From positions 1 to 10,993 of the forward strand of contig JBIOHJ010000110.1 of assembly GCA_044448905.1 (NCBI GenBank): 10,993 bases of DNA. Direction: 5' to 3'. A model generated the notes under the pieces. It was not told where the DNA came from and did no database searches. It saw nothing but the letters and a program-made list of their open reading frames with translations. This DNA is from JBIOHJ01 sp044448905 (lineage in GTDB: Bacteria; Bacteroidota; Bacteroidia; AKYH767-A; OLB10). Positions 1 through 6,361 of the stretch are shown here, one piece after another (within the stretch, counting starts at the first letter, position 1; every line of letters starts with the position of its first letter). The position numbers were made by a program, and so were the translations under genes.

Positions 1-339
1 AGGCAGTTCTTCAAAACATTTTTTGATGGCTTTCTCACACAGCTCCGCTGCATAATGCTCAAACAATCCCATTCGTTGCGAAACAGGAACCGGTGCATGA
101 TGATTTGCAGGGTGAAATAGAATATTTTCTGATTCATCGGTATTTTCGAATTCATCCAAAACACTGTAGCGATATTTTATGCCGCTTCGGTTGTAAATTT
201 TGCGTAATCTCAGCTTATCTACCCTGGACATTCCATTAGCCGATTCCAAAATGGAGTAATGTAAATCCTGTGAAACTTTATTTGGCGGAACTGATGTACC
301 AATAGATTGTATAGCAGGAGTCTTTACAGCGAGGGTCAT
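1..339 (-). CDS. Type III polyketide synthase (chalcone/stilbene synthase-like), N-terminal part, cut by window edge
   Basis: The minus strand is open from an ATG at 337-339 to the window edge, giving 113 codons with no stop. The translation begins MTLAVKTPAIQSIGTSVPPN. It continues through SGIKYRYSVLDEF (about residues 61-73) and PVPVSQRMGLFEHYA (about 87-101). This order, an 'IGT..P.N..SQ' strand, then 'SGI..RYSV', then a basic helix with 'RM.LFE.YA..L', is that of the N-terminal half of type III PKSs, which condense malonyl-CoA onto an acyl-CoA starter as homodimers. The catalytic Cys, His and Asn lie further on, beyond the window, so activity cannot be judged. The family call rests on recognition of the N-terminus only. 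It is divergent from the UbiA-type prenyltransferase across an 87-bp gap. No Shine-Dalgarno is visible, as is usual in Bacteroidota. Confidence 0.8.
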   Translation of the reverse strand, partial: MTLAVKTPAIQSIGTSVPPNKVSQDLHYSILESANGMSRVDKLRLRKIYNRSGIKYRYSVLDEFENTDESENILFHPANHHAPVPVSQRMGLFEHYAAELCEKAIKKCFEELP

Positions 340-348
340 TTTATTTTC

Positions 349-356
349 TAACTTTG
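349..356 (+). promoter_or_regulatory. Candidate -7 box for the prenyltransferase gene
   Basis: TAACTTTG matches the Bacteroidota -7 consensus TAnnTTTG exactly and points toward the gene starting at 427. I see no good TTTG/TTG -33 element 19-21 nt upstream, and the box would sit just inside the PKS leader, so this is tentative. Confidence 0.35.
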
Positions 357-426
357 AAATGCCGTAACAAAGACATCGGGAAACAAAAACATATTTTATT
401 CAGTCTAAAATTTCATTCCACTACTA

Positions 427-1329
427 TTGCCTTCCATCAAAAGTAACAAAAGTATTTTGTTTGACCGGGATACGCTGCTTCATCTCCGGATTCCGTTTTC
501 TTTTTTCCTGCTGCCTGTTTTTTGTTTTTCTCTAAGCCAGTCATTAAGCATAAATGCTTTTAACGCCATAATAATTTTTATCGTGCTTCATTTTTTTATT
601 TACCCCGGAAGCAATGTTTACAATAGTTTTATGGATGAGGATACCGGCAGCATTGGCGGACTCAAAAAACCTCCTCCCGTAACGCGAAAGCTGTATTATG
701 CAAGTATTGTTTGCGATATTACAGGATTGCTTCTGAGCCTGCTCATCAGTTTTAAAATGTTATTGCTGATGGTGGTTTATATCGGAATTTCCAAAGCATA
801 CAGCTGGAAAAAAATAAGGTTAAAAAAATACCCGTTGTTTGGATGGATAGTGGTGATGCTGTTCCAGGGCGGGTATACTTTCTTATTGGTAAATATGGCT
901 TGTGAAAATATTTTTAATGCTGCATGGTTCGCGGGTAAAAATATAATTTGCATGCTCATTGCCTCACTTTTAATCGGAGGCTATTATCCATTAACACAGA
1001 TTTATCAGCATGATGAAGATGGTAGCCGTGGCGATTATACCATTAGTTACCGGTTGGGAATTACGGGAACTTTTGTTTTTTCGGGCATATTATTTCTTCT
1101 GTCCTGCGCAGTTGCTTTTTTTTATTTTCAGGCATATTATGAGGTAAAACATTATGTGATTTTTATTTCATGCCTGTTCCCTGTTATTATTTATTATTTC
1201 TACTGGCTAAACAAAGCAACCGGGGATAAAAAATTTGCTGATTATGACCACACCATGAGGATGACTTTTATTTCTTCAACCTGTATGATCATTTGTTTTT
1301 CAACCTTGTTTTTCATCAATCATAAATAG
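427..1329 (+). CDS. UbiA-family membrane prenyltransferase
   Basis: A 300-residue polytopic membrane protein of normal UbiA length. UbiA enzymes transfer a prenyl chain from a prenyl diphosphate to an aromatic or other acceptor inside the membrane. The first Asp-rich motif is visible as NSFMDED (residues 66-72; N66, D70, D72) at the end of the second hydrophobic segment. The second is the polar stretch QIYQHDEDGSRGD (191-203; D196, D198, R201, D203) after another membrane segment. The rest is a series of hydrophobic helices. The start is taken as TTG 427: the frame is closed by a stop at 406-408 and the next Met is residue 69, inside motif 1. An ATT at 415 is the only other possibility. The substrate cannot be read from the sequence. 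The divergent type III PKS suggests that an alkylresorcinol/pyrone-like polyketide could be the acceptor, which is inference. Confidence 0.85.
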   Translation: MPSIKSNKSILFDRDTLLHLRIPFSFFLLPVFCFSLSQSLSINAFNAIIIFIVLHFFIYPGSNVYNSFMDEDTGSIGGLKKPPPVTRKLYYASIVCDITGLLLSLLISFKMLLLMVVYIGISKAYSWKKIRLKKYPLFGWIVVMLFQGGYTFLLVNMACENIFNAAWFAGKNIICMLIASLLIGGYYPLTQIYQHDEDGSRGDYTISYRLGITGTFVFSGILFLLSCAVAFFYFQAYYEVKHYVIFISCLFPVIIYYFYWLNKATGDKKFADYDHTMRMTFISSTCMIICFSTLFFINHK

Positions 1330-1470
1330 AAAGAAAAATTTGTTTTTAGAAACGCAGGCACATCCGCTTTTGAGGAATTATTTGCACCTCTTTGCTCAAA
1401 AAAATAAAAAAGCCTCATTAAGAACCATCACAGAAGTACAATTATTAAGAAATAACCACCCAAAACCCAC

Positions 1471-1501
1471 CTTGCCAATGCTGAAAATTCTTTTACCTTT
1501 G
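1471..1501 (+). promoter_or_regulatory. Bacteroidota-type promoter of tRNA-Glu
   Basis: CTTG (1471-1474) as the -33 element is followed by exactly 19 nt and then TACCTTTG (1494-1501), a perfect TAnnTTTG -7 box. Transcription would start near 1507, about 20 nt before the mature tRNA. This is the cleanest promoter in the window and may also serve rpsT downstream, since no terminator is seen between them. Confidence 0.75.
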
Positions 1502-1526
1502 CACCTCATTTTTAAAAAATAAAAAT

Positions 1527-1598
1527 GGCCCGTTCGTCTAGGGGCTAGGACATCTCCCTTTCACGGAGGAAACACGAGTTCGATTCTCGTACGGGCTA
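1527..1598 (+). tRNA. tRNA-Glu (anticodon UUC)
   Basis: A 72-nt cloverleaf. The acceptor stem GGCCCGT (1527-1533) pairs with ACGGGCT (1591-1597; the first pair is G-U), with discriminator A1598. The anticodon stem is TCTCC/GGAGG around the 7-nt loop CTTTCAC, giving anticodon TTC for glutamate. The T arm is ACGAG-TTCGATT-CTCGT (1574-1590). The 3' CCA is not encoded. It sits about 100 nt upstream of rpsT on the same strand. Confidence 0.97.
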
Positions 1599-1659
1599 CA
1601 AAGGGAGTTAACAGGAATCATTACTGGGTAATCAAATGCTCAAAATTGATTTTGTTTGC

Positions 1660-1694
1660 TCCGAACTGAAAACTAAAAACTGAATACTTAAAAT
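1660..1694 (+). repeat. Degenerate 7-bp tandem repeat in the rpsT leader
   Basis: Read in 7-nt steps: TCCGAAC, TGAAAAC, TAAAAAC, TGAATAC, TTAAAAT. The four clear units share T at position 1, A at 5 or 6 and a terminal AC. The array ends 2 nt before the rpsT start codon, occupying the place where a ribosome binding site would be. The same heptamer family recurs at 2744, 5138, 9865 and, as a G-rich form, 10256. Confidence 0.7.
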
Positions 1695-1696
1695 AA

Positions 1697-1951
1697 ATGG
1701 CAAACCACAAATCATCAGAAAAAAGAATCCGAAACAGTGCAACCAAGCGCGAGTTAAACCGCTACCAGGCTAAAACAGCCCGTAACGCGGTTAAAGAGCT
1801 TCGCACTTCAACAGATAAAGCCCAGGCAAAAAAGTTATTTCCCGAAGTAGCTTCTATGCTTGACAAGCTGGCTAAGAGAAATATTATTCATAAAAGTAAG
1901 GCTTCCAATCTTAAATCGAGCCTGGCTAAGCATGTTGACGGCTTAAAGTAA
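1697..1951 (+). CDS. rpsT: 30S ribosomal protein bS20
   Basis: An 84-residue Lys/Arg-rich protein beginning MANHKSSEKRIRNSATKREL, the classic bS20 N-terminus. It has the family's usual length and the expected helical, strongly basic composition through to the C-terminal LAKHVDGLK. bS20 binds 16S rRNA early in assembly of the small subunit. The ATG at 1697 is the family start. It lies about 100 nt after tRNA-Glu on the same strand with no terminator between, so it may be read from the tRNA promoter. A good intrinsic terminator follows at 1973-2002. No Shine-Dalgarno is present. A heptamer repeat array abuts the start codon. Confidence 0.97.
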   Translation: MANHKSSEKRIRNSATKRELNRYQAKTARNAVKELRTSTDKAQAKKLFPEVASMLDKLAKRNIIHKSKASNLKSSLAKHVDGLK

Positions 1952-1972
1952 TTTTCTCAAAAATATTTGAAG

Positions 1973-2002
1973 GGTATTTTCTGAAAAGAGAATACCTTTT
2001 TT
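1973..2002 (+). terminator. Intrinsic terminator after rpsT
   Basis: GGTATTTTC (1973-1981) pairs with GAGAATACC (1988-1996; one U-G pair) around a TGAAAA loop, followed directly by six T residues (1997-2002). It lies 21 nt after the rpsT stop codon. Confidence 0.85.
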
Positions 2003-2013
2003 ATTATTTTTCC

Positions 2014-2029
2014 TCCCGAATTATCGGGA
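2014..2029. repeat. Short dyad TCCCGA-N4-TCGGGA
   Basis: A perfect 6-bp inverted repeat (2014-2019 and 2024-2029) with loop ATTA. It sits between the rpsT terminator and the radC-like start codon (2043). There is no following T-tract in the plus direction, so it is not an ordinary terminator. It could be an operator-like dyad or an mRNA leader hairpin. Function unknown. Confidence 0.5.
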
Positions 2030-2042
2030 TTAAGTTTAAAAA

Positions 2043-2732
2043 ATGGAAACAGGAGGCATAAAAGGATGGGCAGAAGCTGACCGACCGCGCGAAAAGCTTT
2101 TAAAACAAGGCAGGCATACCCTTACCGATTCTGAATTGCTTGCAATCTTAGTACGCACAGGAACTAAAAACGAAACGGCAGTTGATGTGGCCAAAAATAT
2201 TTTGTCGCAATGCAATAACGATCTTGCCGAATTGTCAAAGCTTTCGGTTTCGGACCTGATGAAAAAGTCAAAAGGGATGGGTGAGGTGAAAGCAATAACA
2301 ATAATTGCGGCTCTTGAGCTCGGAAGAAGAAGGAGGGAAGCAGACGGATTAAAAAGAAAAAGCATTACCACAAGCAAGGACGCTTTCGAAATATTGCATC
2401 CTCATTTGTCTGATTTGGTTCATGAAGAGTTTTTTGTTCTGATGCTTAACCGGGCTAACGATGTGATAAGAAAACACGAGATAAGCAAAGGTGGGGTTGC
2501 CGGAACGGTAGTGGACCCCAAATTAATTTTTACAGCTGCACTTGAGCATCGTGCATCCAATATTATTCTTTGCCACAATCACCCAAGCGGTCATACAAAG
2601 CCAAGCCCCGAAGATATAAAGCTCACGAAAAAATTAACCGAAGCCGGAAAAATGATGGAAATAAATGTGCTCGATCATATTATTATTGCCGGAAATTCGT
2701 ATTATAGCTTTGCCGATGAAGGGCTGATGTAA
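2043..2732 (+). CDS. radC: RadC-family JAMM/MPN domain protein
   Basis: A 229-residue protein of standard RadC length. The N-terminal half (about residues 1-100) is a helix-hairpin-helix-like region with SDLMKKSKGMGEVKA (70-84). The C-terminal half is the JAMM metal site: an upstream Glu (E128 or E129), then HNHPSG (178-183; H178, H180, S182) and D191, followed by TEAGKMMEINVLDHIIIAG. All expected zinc ligands are present. Despite its old name, E. coli RadC was shown not to be needed for radiation resistance. Family members are often called DNA repair protein RadC or YicR, and the true substrate is uncertain. The start is ATG 2043, giving the usual short N-terminus before 'GWAEADRPREKLL'. The gene stands alone between a terminator and the next operon. 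Confidence 0.9.
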   Translation: METGGIKGWAEADRPREKLLKQGRHTLTDSELLAILVRTGTKNETAVDVAKNILSQCNNDLAELSKLSVSDLMKKSKGMGEVKAITIIAALELGRRRREADGLKRKSITTSKDAFEILHPHLSDLVHEEFFVLMLNRANDVIRKHEISKGGVAGTVVDPKLIFTAALEHRASNIILCHNHPSGHTKPSPEDIKLTKKLTEAGKMMEINVLDHIIIAGNSYYSFADEGLM

Positions 2733-2743
2733 ATAAATTTTGA

Positions 2744-2771
2744 GCGGTTAGTTCGGAGTTCGGAGTAATAA
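2744..2771 (-). repeat. Degenerate 7-bp tandem repeat upstream of the deacetylase gene
   Basis: On the plus strand the units are GCGGTTA, GTTCGGA, GTTCGGA, GTAATAA. Read on the minus strand they are TTATTAC, TCCGAAC, TCCGAAC, TAACCGC. The unit TCCGAAC is identical to the first unit of the rpsT leader array at 1660, so this is the same repeat family in the opposite orientation. Confidence 0.65.
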
Positions 2772-2809
2772 ATCCGTCACTTCATTTTCCGAGCTGCTGA
2801 ATCCAAACT

Positions 2810-4135
2810 ATGTTATTAATTTATACGAGTGCTGTAACTCCCCGCCTTAAATACATCTTTGATCTTATTTTAGGTGAGTTGCTTGGCGTGAATTATAATT
2901 TCACTACCGATAAGGAAGAGTTTGTTTCATTTGGCGGGACTAAGCTTAATTACAGCGAACATCCCTTTGGTGATGAACTTTTTTTTTACTCTGTTAGATT
3001 GCTTTTTGAAAAAGGAATTGAAGATCAAAACCCGGTTGTGTTTGAATGGAACCCCGCTCCTGGCGGGGCAAGTGCAATAAAAGCGTTATTTGCGACACAT
3101 CCCAAATATATTTTTCCGTTTGATCCTTTTGCGGCAAGTTTTTTTTTGGTAAGCCGGTATGAAGAATACCTTCCTCACTTTCGCGATGAACACGACAGGT
3201 ACGACACAAGGGAAAGCATTGCATTCCAGAAAAACTTTTTAGGAAAGCCGCTTGTAAATATCTGGGCGCTTAAAATAAAGGAAGAGCTGAGTAAAAAATT
3301 TCCGGCTTTAAAATTCTCGCCTAAAAAATATAAATTCATTTCAACGATTGATATTGATAACGCCTATGCATACCTCGAAAAAGGGTTTATGCGTACTGTC
3401 GGTGCGTATGCGCGCTCTGTTGTAAATATGGATTTTGAGGATTTTTCCGGACGAACAAAATCTTTGCTTGGAATCAGTAAAGACCCTTTCGATACTTATG
3501 AATTGCAATTGAAACTTCAGCAGAAATTTAAATTTAAATCCATTTATTTTGTTTTGCTTGGCGAGTATGGGCTTAATGACAAAAATGTGCCGTCTGACAG
3601 CAAGAAGCTCCGTTCTCTGATTAAATCTTTAGGTGATTATTCAGAAGTGGGAATTCATCCTTCTTATGGTTCAAATAAAAATCCGGCACGCTTTAAAAAA
3701 GAAGTTAGCATCCTAAGTAAAATATTAAAAAGAGAAGTTACTAAAAGCCGGCAGCATTTTTTAATTCTGAAATTGCCTTCTACATACCGGCAGCTTATTG
3801 ATGCGGACATTACCGATGATTATACAATGGGATATGCATTGCAGGTTGGGTTTCGCGCCAGCATTTGTAATTCGTTTTTGTTTTACGATTTAGATACGGA
3901 GCAGCAAACCAATCTTCGTATTTTCCCGTTTGCTGTGATGGACGCCACTTTAAAATATTATATGAAAGTTTCGCCTGATGATGCAATGAATTACATCAGG
4001 CCATTGGTTGATGAAGTAAAAGCGGTAAACGGTACTTTTATCAGCTTGTGGCATAATGAATCGTTAAGCGAAAATAAATTATGGCTTGGATGGAGATCTG
4101 TTTATGAGCAGATGGTTGAATATGCTTCGGTTTAA
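2810..4135 (+). CDS. Polysaccharide deacetylase-like (NodB-type) protein
   Basis: A 441-residue protein with no signal peptide. An N-terminal region (about 1-170) starts MLLIYTSAVTPRLKYIFDLI and contains DPFAASFFLVSRYEEY (105-120). It precedes a deacetylase-like barrel. Candidate NodB-fold motifs are TIDIDNAY (179-186; D181 and D183 in the place of the catalytic and metal Asp pair), GIHPSYGS (281-288; H283 as metal ligand), SRQHF (313-317) and LWHNESL (413-419; H415 as the late catalytic His). This arrangement is known in Bacteroidota proteins annotated as polysaccharide deacetylases. The second motif has only one His, so a binding or altered-chemistry role is possible. The substrate is unknown. 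The lack of an export signal suggests it acts on a cytoplasmic or lipid-linked glycan precursor. The next gene is an acyltransferase-like protein on the same strand. Confidence 0.75.
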   Translation: MLLIYTSAVTPRLKYIFDLILGELLGVNYNFTTDKEEFVSFGGTKLNYSEHPFGDELFFYSVRLLFEKGIEDQNPVVFEWNPAPGGASAIKALFATHPKYIFPFDPFAASFFLVSRYEEYLPHFRDEHDRYDTRESIAFQKNFLGKPLVNIWALKIKEELSKKFPALKFSPKKYKFISTIDIDNAYAYLEKGFMRTVGAYARSVVNMDFEDFSGRTKSLLGISKDPFDTYELQLKLQQKFKFKSIYFVLLGEYGLNDKNVPSDSKKLRSLIKSLGDYSEVGIHPSYGSNKNPARFKKEVSILSKILKREVTKSRQHFLILKLPSTYRQLIDADITDDYTMGYALQVGFRASICNSFLFYDLDTEQQTNLRIFPFAVMDATLKYYMKVSPDDAMNYIRPLVDEVKAVNGTFISLWHNESLSENKLWLGWRSVYEQMVEYASV

Positions 4136-4147
4136 AAGCGAAGCATA
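4121..4147 (+). repeat. Perfect 9-bp inverted repeat spanning the deacetylase stop codon
   Basis: TATGCTTCG (4121-4129) and CGAAGCATA (4139-4147) can pair perfectly around a 9-nt loop (4130-4138) that contains the TAA stop (4133-4135). No T-run follows, so it is not a standard terminator. It could stabilise the 3' end of the transcript or separate expression of the two genes. Confidence 0.6.
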
Positions 4148-4190
4148 ATCCTGATAATAAATCATAACGAATAACCAAAATCAGAAAAAG

Positions 4191-5105
4191 GTGATAGAAT
4201 ATATTGAGCATAGTGAAATTGATAAATCAAAGTGGGATGAGTGCATCAGGAATTCATTCAACGGAATTATTTATGCGTATTCATGGTATCTTGACCTGGC
4301 ATGTCCAGGATGGGATGCATTAATTGAAGGTGAATACGAATCGGTTTTTCCTCTTACTAAAGGTAAAAAGTACGGAATTGAATATTTATACCCGCCATAT
4401 TTTACACAACAGCTTGGATTGTTTTCCAAAAATAAAATTTCCGGTAACCAGCTTAGTTTATTTTTGTCGGCAATTCCCGATAAATTCAAATTCATTGAAA
4501 TTAATCTCAACTCAGAAAATAATTTTTCAACAGAAGGGTTTATTCAGAAAAAAAATTTAACGCATCATCTCAACCTGAATATTGCTCATGAAAATATTTA
4601 TAAAAATTACAGTGAGAATCTTCAGCGCAATTTAAAAAAAGCGGCAAAATTCAATCAGGATATTATTCATGACGCATCAACCGGAAAAATAATAAAGCTG
4701 TTCAGAGAAAACAGGGGAAAGGAGATAAAAAAGTTAAATGATGAGCATTACAAAACATTTATAAAAATCATTGAAGCAGCAAAACAACGAAACTCTGTGA
4801 AAACTTATGGAATTGAAAATGAAACTAACGAAGTAATTGCAGGGGCTTTTTTTATGGAAAGCAACGGAAAGGCAATTTTTATTTTTTCGGGTAGCAACGC
4901 AGAGGCGAAAGAAAAATTTTCAATGCCATTGCTGATAGATGCATTTATCAAAGAGCATTCGGGGAAAAACATGCTTCTTGATTTTGAGGGATCCAATGAT
5001 TTAAACCTTGCAAGGTTCTATAAAAGTTTCGGAGCTGAAGAAGTTGTATATTTACAAATCAAAAAAAATAATTTACCGTTTCCGTTAAAGTTACTCAAAA
5101 GATAA
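4191..5105 (+). CDS. FemAB/GNAT-like acyltransferase (function not assigned)
   Basis: A 304-residue soluble protein. Features of the double-GNAT FemAB / 'BioF2-like' acyltransferases are visible: a short N-terminal domain with FNGIIYAYSWYLDLACPGWD (23-42), then the hallmark helix YSENLQRNLKKAAK (140-153), and at the C-terminus LLDFEGSND...ARFYKSFGAE (262-283), the usual acyl-CoA-fold end. Such proteins transfer aminoacyl or acyl groups onto cell-wall or surface sugar-lipid precursors, but the donor and acceptor here cannot be read. The start is GTG 4191: the next Met in frame is about residue 222, and GTG gives the typical opening 'IEYIEHSEIDKSKWDECI'. It follows the deacetylase by 55 nt, suggesting that the two modify the same glycan (inference). 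Confidence 0.7.
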   Translation: MIEYIEHSEIDKSKWDECIRNSFNGIIYAYSWYLDLACPGWDALIEGEYESVFPLTKGKKYGIEYLYPPYFTQQLGLFSKNKISGNQLSLFLSAIPDKFKFIEINLNSENNFSTEGFIQKKNLTHHLNLNIAHENIYKNYSENLQRNLKKAAKFNQDIIHDASTGKIIKLFRENRGKEIKKLNDEHYKTFIKIIEAAKQRNSVKTYGIENETNEVIAGAFFMESNGKAIFIFSGSNAEAKEKFSMPLLIDAFIKEHSGKNMLLDFEGSNDLNLARFYKSFGAEEVVYLQIKKNNLPFPLKLLKR

Positions 5106-5137
5106 AACTAAAACCGTTTATAATCTATAGTCATAAA

Positions 5138-5165
5138 TCTGAAATTTAAAATCTAAAACCGAACA
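5138..5165 (+). repeat. Degenerate 7-bp tandem repeat upstream of upp
   Basis: Read in 7-nt steps: TCTGAAA, TTTAAAA, TCTAAAA, CCGAACA. These share the T-rich start and A-rich end of the heptamers at 1660 and 9865, and the array ends 7 nt before the upp start codon. It is A/T-rich, so part of the periodicity could be chance. Confidence 0.5.
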
Positions 5166-5172
5166 TAACCTC

Positions 5173-5820
5173 ATGGTTTATATCCTGAATGTAAATAACT
5201 CAATCATTAACCAGTTTATTTCCGAAATACGAGATGAGGAAATTCAAAAAGACCGCATGCGTTTCCGCAGAAATATCGAACGCATCGGTGAAATCATAGC
5301 GTATGAGCTGAGCAAGAAATTAGAATGGATGGTAAAGGAAGTAACCACCCCGTTAGGCATTGCAATGGTTTCTGTTCTTAAAGAGCAGCCAGTGCTTGCG
5401 ACTATTTTAAGGGCAGGCTTGCCATTACACCAGGGATTGCTTAATTATTTCGATCATGCCGATAACGCATTCATTTCTGCTTACCGCAAACATCATAAAG
5501 ACGGAAGTTTTGATATTCATCTCGAGTATGTTTCAACACCTGAAATACAAAATCGTATTCTTATCTTATCCGATCCCATGCTTGCTACCGGCCAAAGCAT
5601 TGTAAAAACAATTAAAGCTTTGTATGAGCATGGAATACCTTCTCACATTCATATTGTTTCGGCTATTGCAAGTACGGAAGGCATTGAGCATGTAAAAAGC
5701 CATTTGCCGACAGATGTAACGTTATGGATAGGAGCTGTTGATGAAGAATTAACAGCACAGGCATATATCGTTCCCGGGTTGGGCGATGCCGGTGATCTTG
5801 CTTACGGGAGGAAAATTTGA
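5173..5820 (+). CDS. upp: Uracil phosphoribosyltransferase
   Basis: A 215-residue protein, slightly longer than the common 208-210. It converts uracil plus PRPP to UMP in pyrimidine salvage in the cytoplasm. Visible landmarks are RFRRNIERIGEIIAYE (30-45), ILRAGLP (78-84), the PRPP loop LSDPMLATGQS (132-142) and the C-terminal uracil-binding segment IVPGLGDAGDLAYG (199-212). Compared with the better-known GDAGDR form, the last residue is Leu, which I believe is common in Bacteroidota. ATG 5173 is the likely start. It probably belongs to the run that begins at 2810, although 67 nt separate it from the acyltransferase. Its last codons overlap the next gene in a TGATG arrangement and carry that gene's ribosome-binding sequence. 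Confidence 0.93.
   Translation: MVYILNVNNSIINQFISEIRDEEIQKDRMRFRRNIERIGEIIAYELSKKLEWMVKEVTTPLGIAMVSVLKEQPVLATILRAGLPLHQGLLNYFDHADNAFISAYRKHHKDGSFDIHLEYVSTPEIQNRILILSDPMLATGQSIVKTIKALYEHGIPSHIHIVSAIASTEGIEHVKSHLPTDVTLWIGAVDEELTAQAYIVPGLGDAGDLAYGRKI
5806..5811 (+). promoter_or_regulatory. Strong Shine-Dalgarno inside the end of upp
   Basis: GGGAGG lies 8 nt before ATG 5820. It is unusual in this A/T-rich genome, where other starts lack such a site. It supports ATG 5820 rather than an earlier start and indicates coupled translation of the small membrane protein with upp. Confidence 0.6.
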
Positions 5821-6269
5821 TGTGGGAATATTTTTATAAAATTTTTGGATGGTGGATTCTGACCATCATTAAATTTGTTTTCACTCCTTTTATTATGATT
5901 ATTAACCCCGGTGGAAAGTTACACTGGTCGTTTCTCGAAACTATTTTAATTTGCGCATCGGGCGCAGCCATTGGTACTTTTATTTTTTTTCATTTTGGTG
6001 AGTATATTTTTAACTGGATGGCTCAACATTTGCGAAGACCCAAGAAAATATTTACACGCATAAACCGCAGGATAATAAAAGTAAAATGGAAATACGGATT
6101 CAGAGGTCTTATAATGCTATCGGTAATTATTTCGGTTCCGCTGGCTTCAATTGTGGCTGCAAAATTTTACCGGCACGATAAGCGTGCGCTTCCAAAACTG
6201 ATTACAGGGTTTTTTCTCTGGTCGGTTGCGCTTTCAATTATCGCATATTTTATCAAAGTGATAATTTAA
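5820..6269 (+). CDS. Small integral membrane protein, unknown function
   Basis: 149 residues starting MWEYFYKIFGWWILTIIKFV. A hydrophobic N-terminal segment (about 9-28) is followed by membrane helices at about 38-60, 95-115 and 126-148. A strongly basic loop, LRRPKKIFTRINRRIIKVKW (71-90), is likely cytoplasmic. The segment GLIMLSVIISVPLASIVAAKFYRHDK (about 96-121), followed by a final helix, is faintly like small SNARE-associated/small multidrug export proteins, but I do not assign it. The start is ATG 5820, whose A is the last base of the upp TGA stop, with a GGGAGG site 8 nt upstream. Tight coupling suggests co-expression with upp. No function in uracil uptake can be concluded, since four short helices are far fewer than a UraA-type transporter has. 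Confidence 0.8.
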   Translation: MWEYFYKIFGWWILTIIKFVFTPFIMIINPGGKLHWSFLETILICASGAAIGTFIFFHFGEYIFNWMAQHLRRPKKIFTRINRRIIKVKWKYGFRGLIMLSVIISVPLASIVAAKFYRHDKRALPKLITGFFLWSVALSIIAYFIKVII

Positions 6270-6314
6270 AAAGTGATCGGGCAGCTCTTTTACGCTTGTC
6301 TTTTTAGCAAAAAG

Positions 6315-6341
6315 AAAAGACCTCCCATTGGAAGGCCTTTT
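6315..6341. terminator. Bidirectional terminator between convergent genes
   Basis: AAAAGACCTCCC (6315-6326) and GGAAGGCCTTTT (6330-6341) form a 12-bp stem with two mismatches around a 3-nt loop. The plus strand ends in TTTT. The minus strand continues into T-rich sequence (complement of 6301-6314), so it should stop both the small membrane protein transcript and the Cys/His-rich protein transcript. Confidence 0.7.
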
Positions 6342-6361
6342 ACATGAAATAGAAAACTTTA

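Noticed and set aside
340..426. Promoter for the type III PKS gene on the minus strand
   Set aside because: Only near matches to TAnnTTTG occur (for example TGTCTTTG), with no well-spaced -33 element, so I do not call a site.
1340..1522. Open frame of 60 codons on the plus strand before tRNA-Glu
   Set aside because: It covers the tRNA promoter, has no signal, motif or domain, lacks a standard ATG start and runs nearly into the tRNA. It is better read as non-coding leader and promoter DNA.
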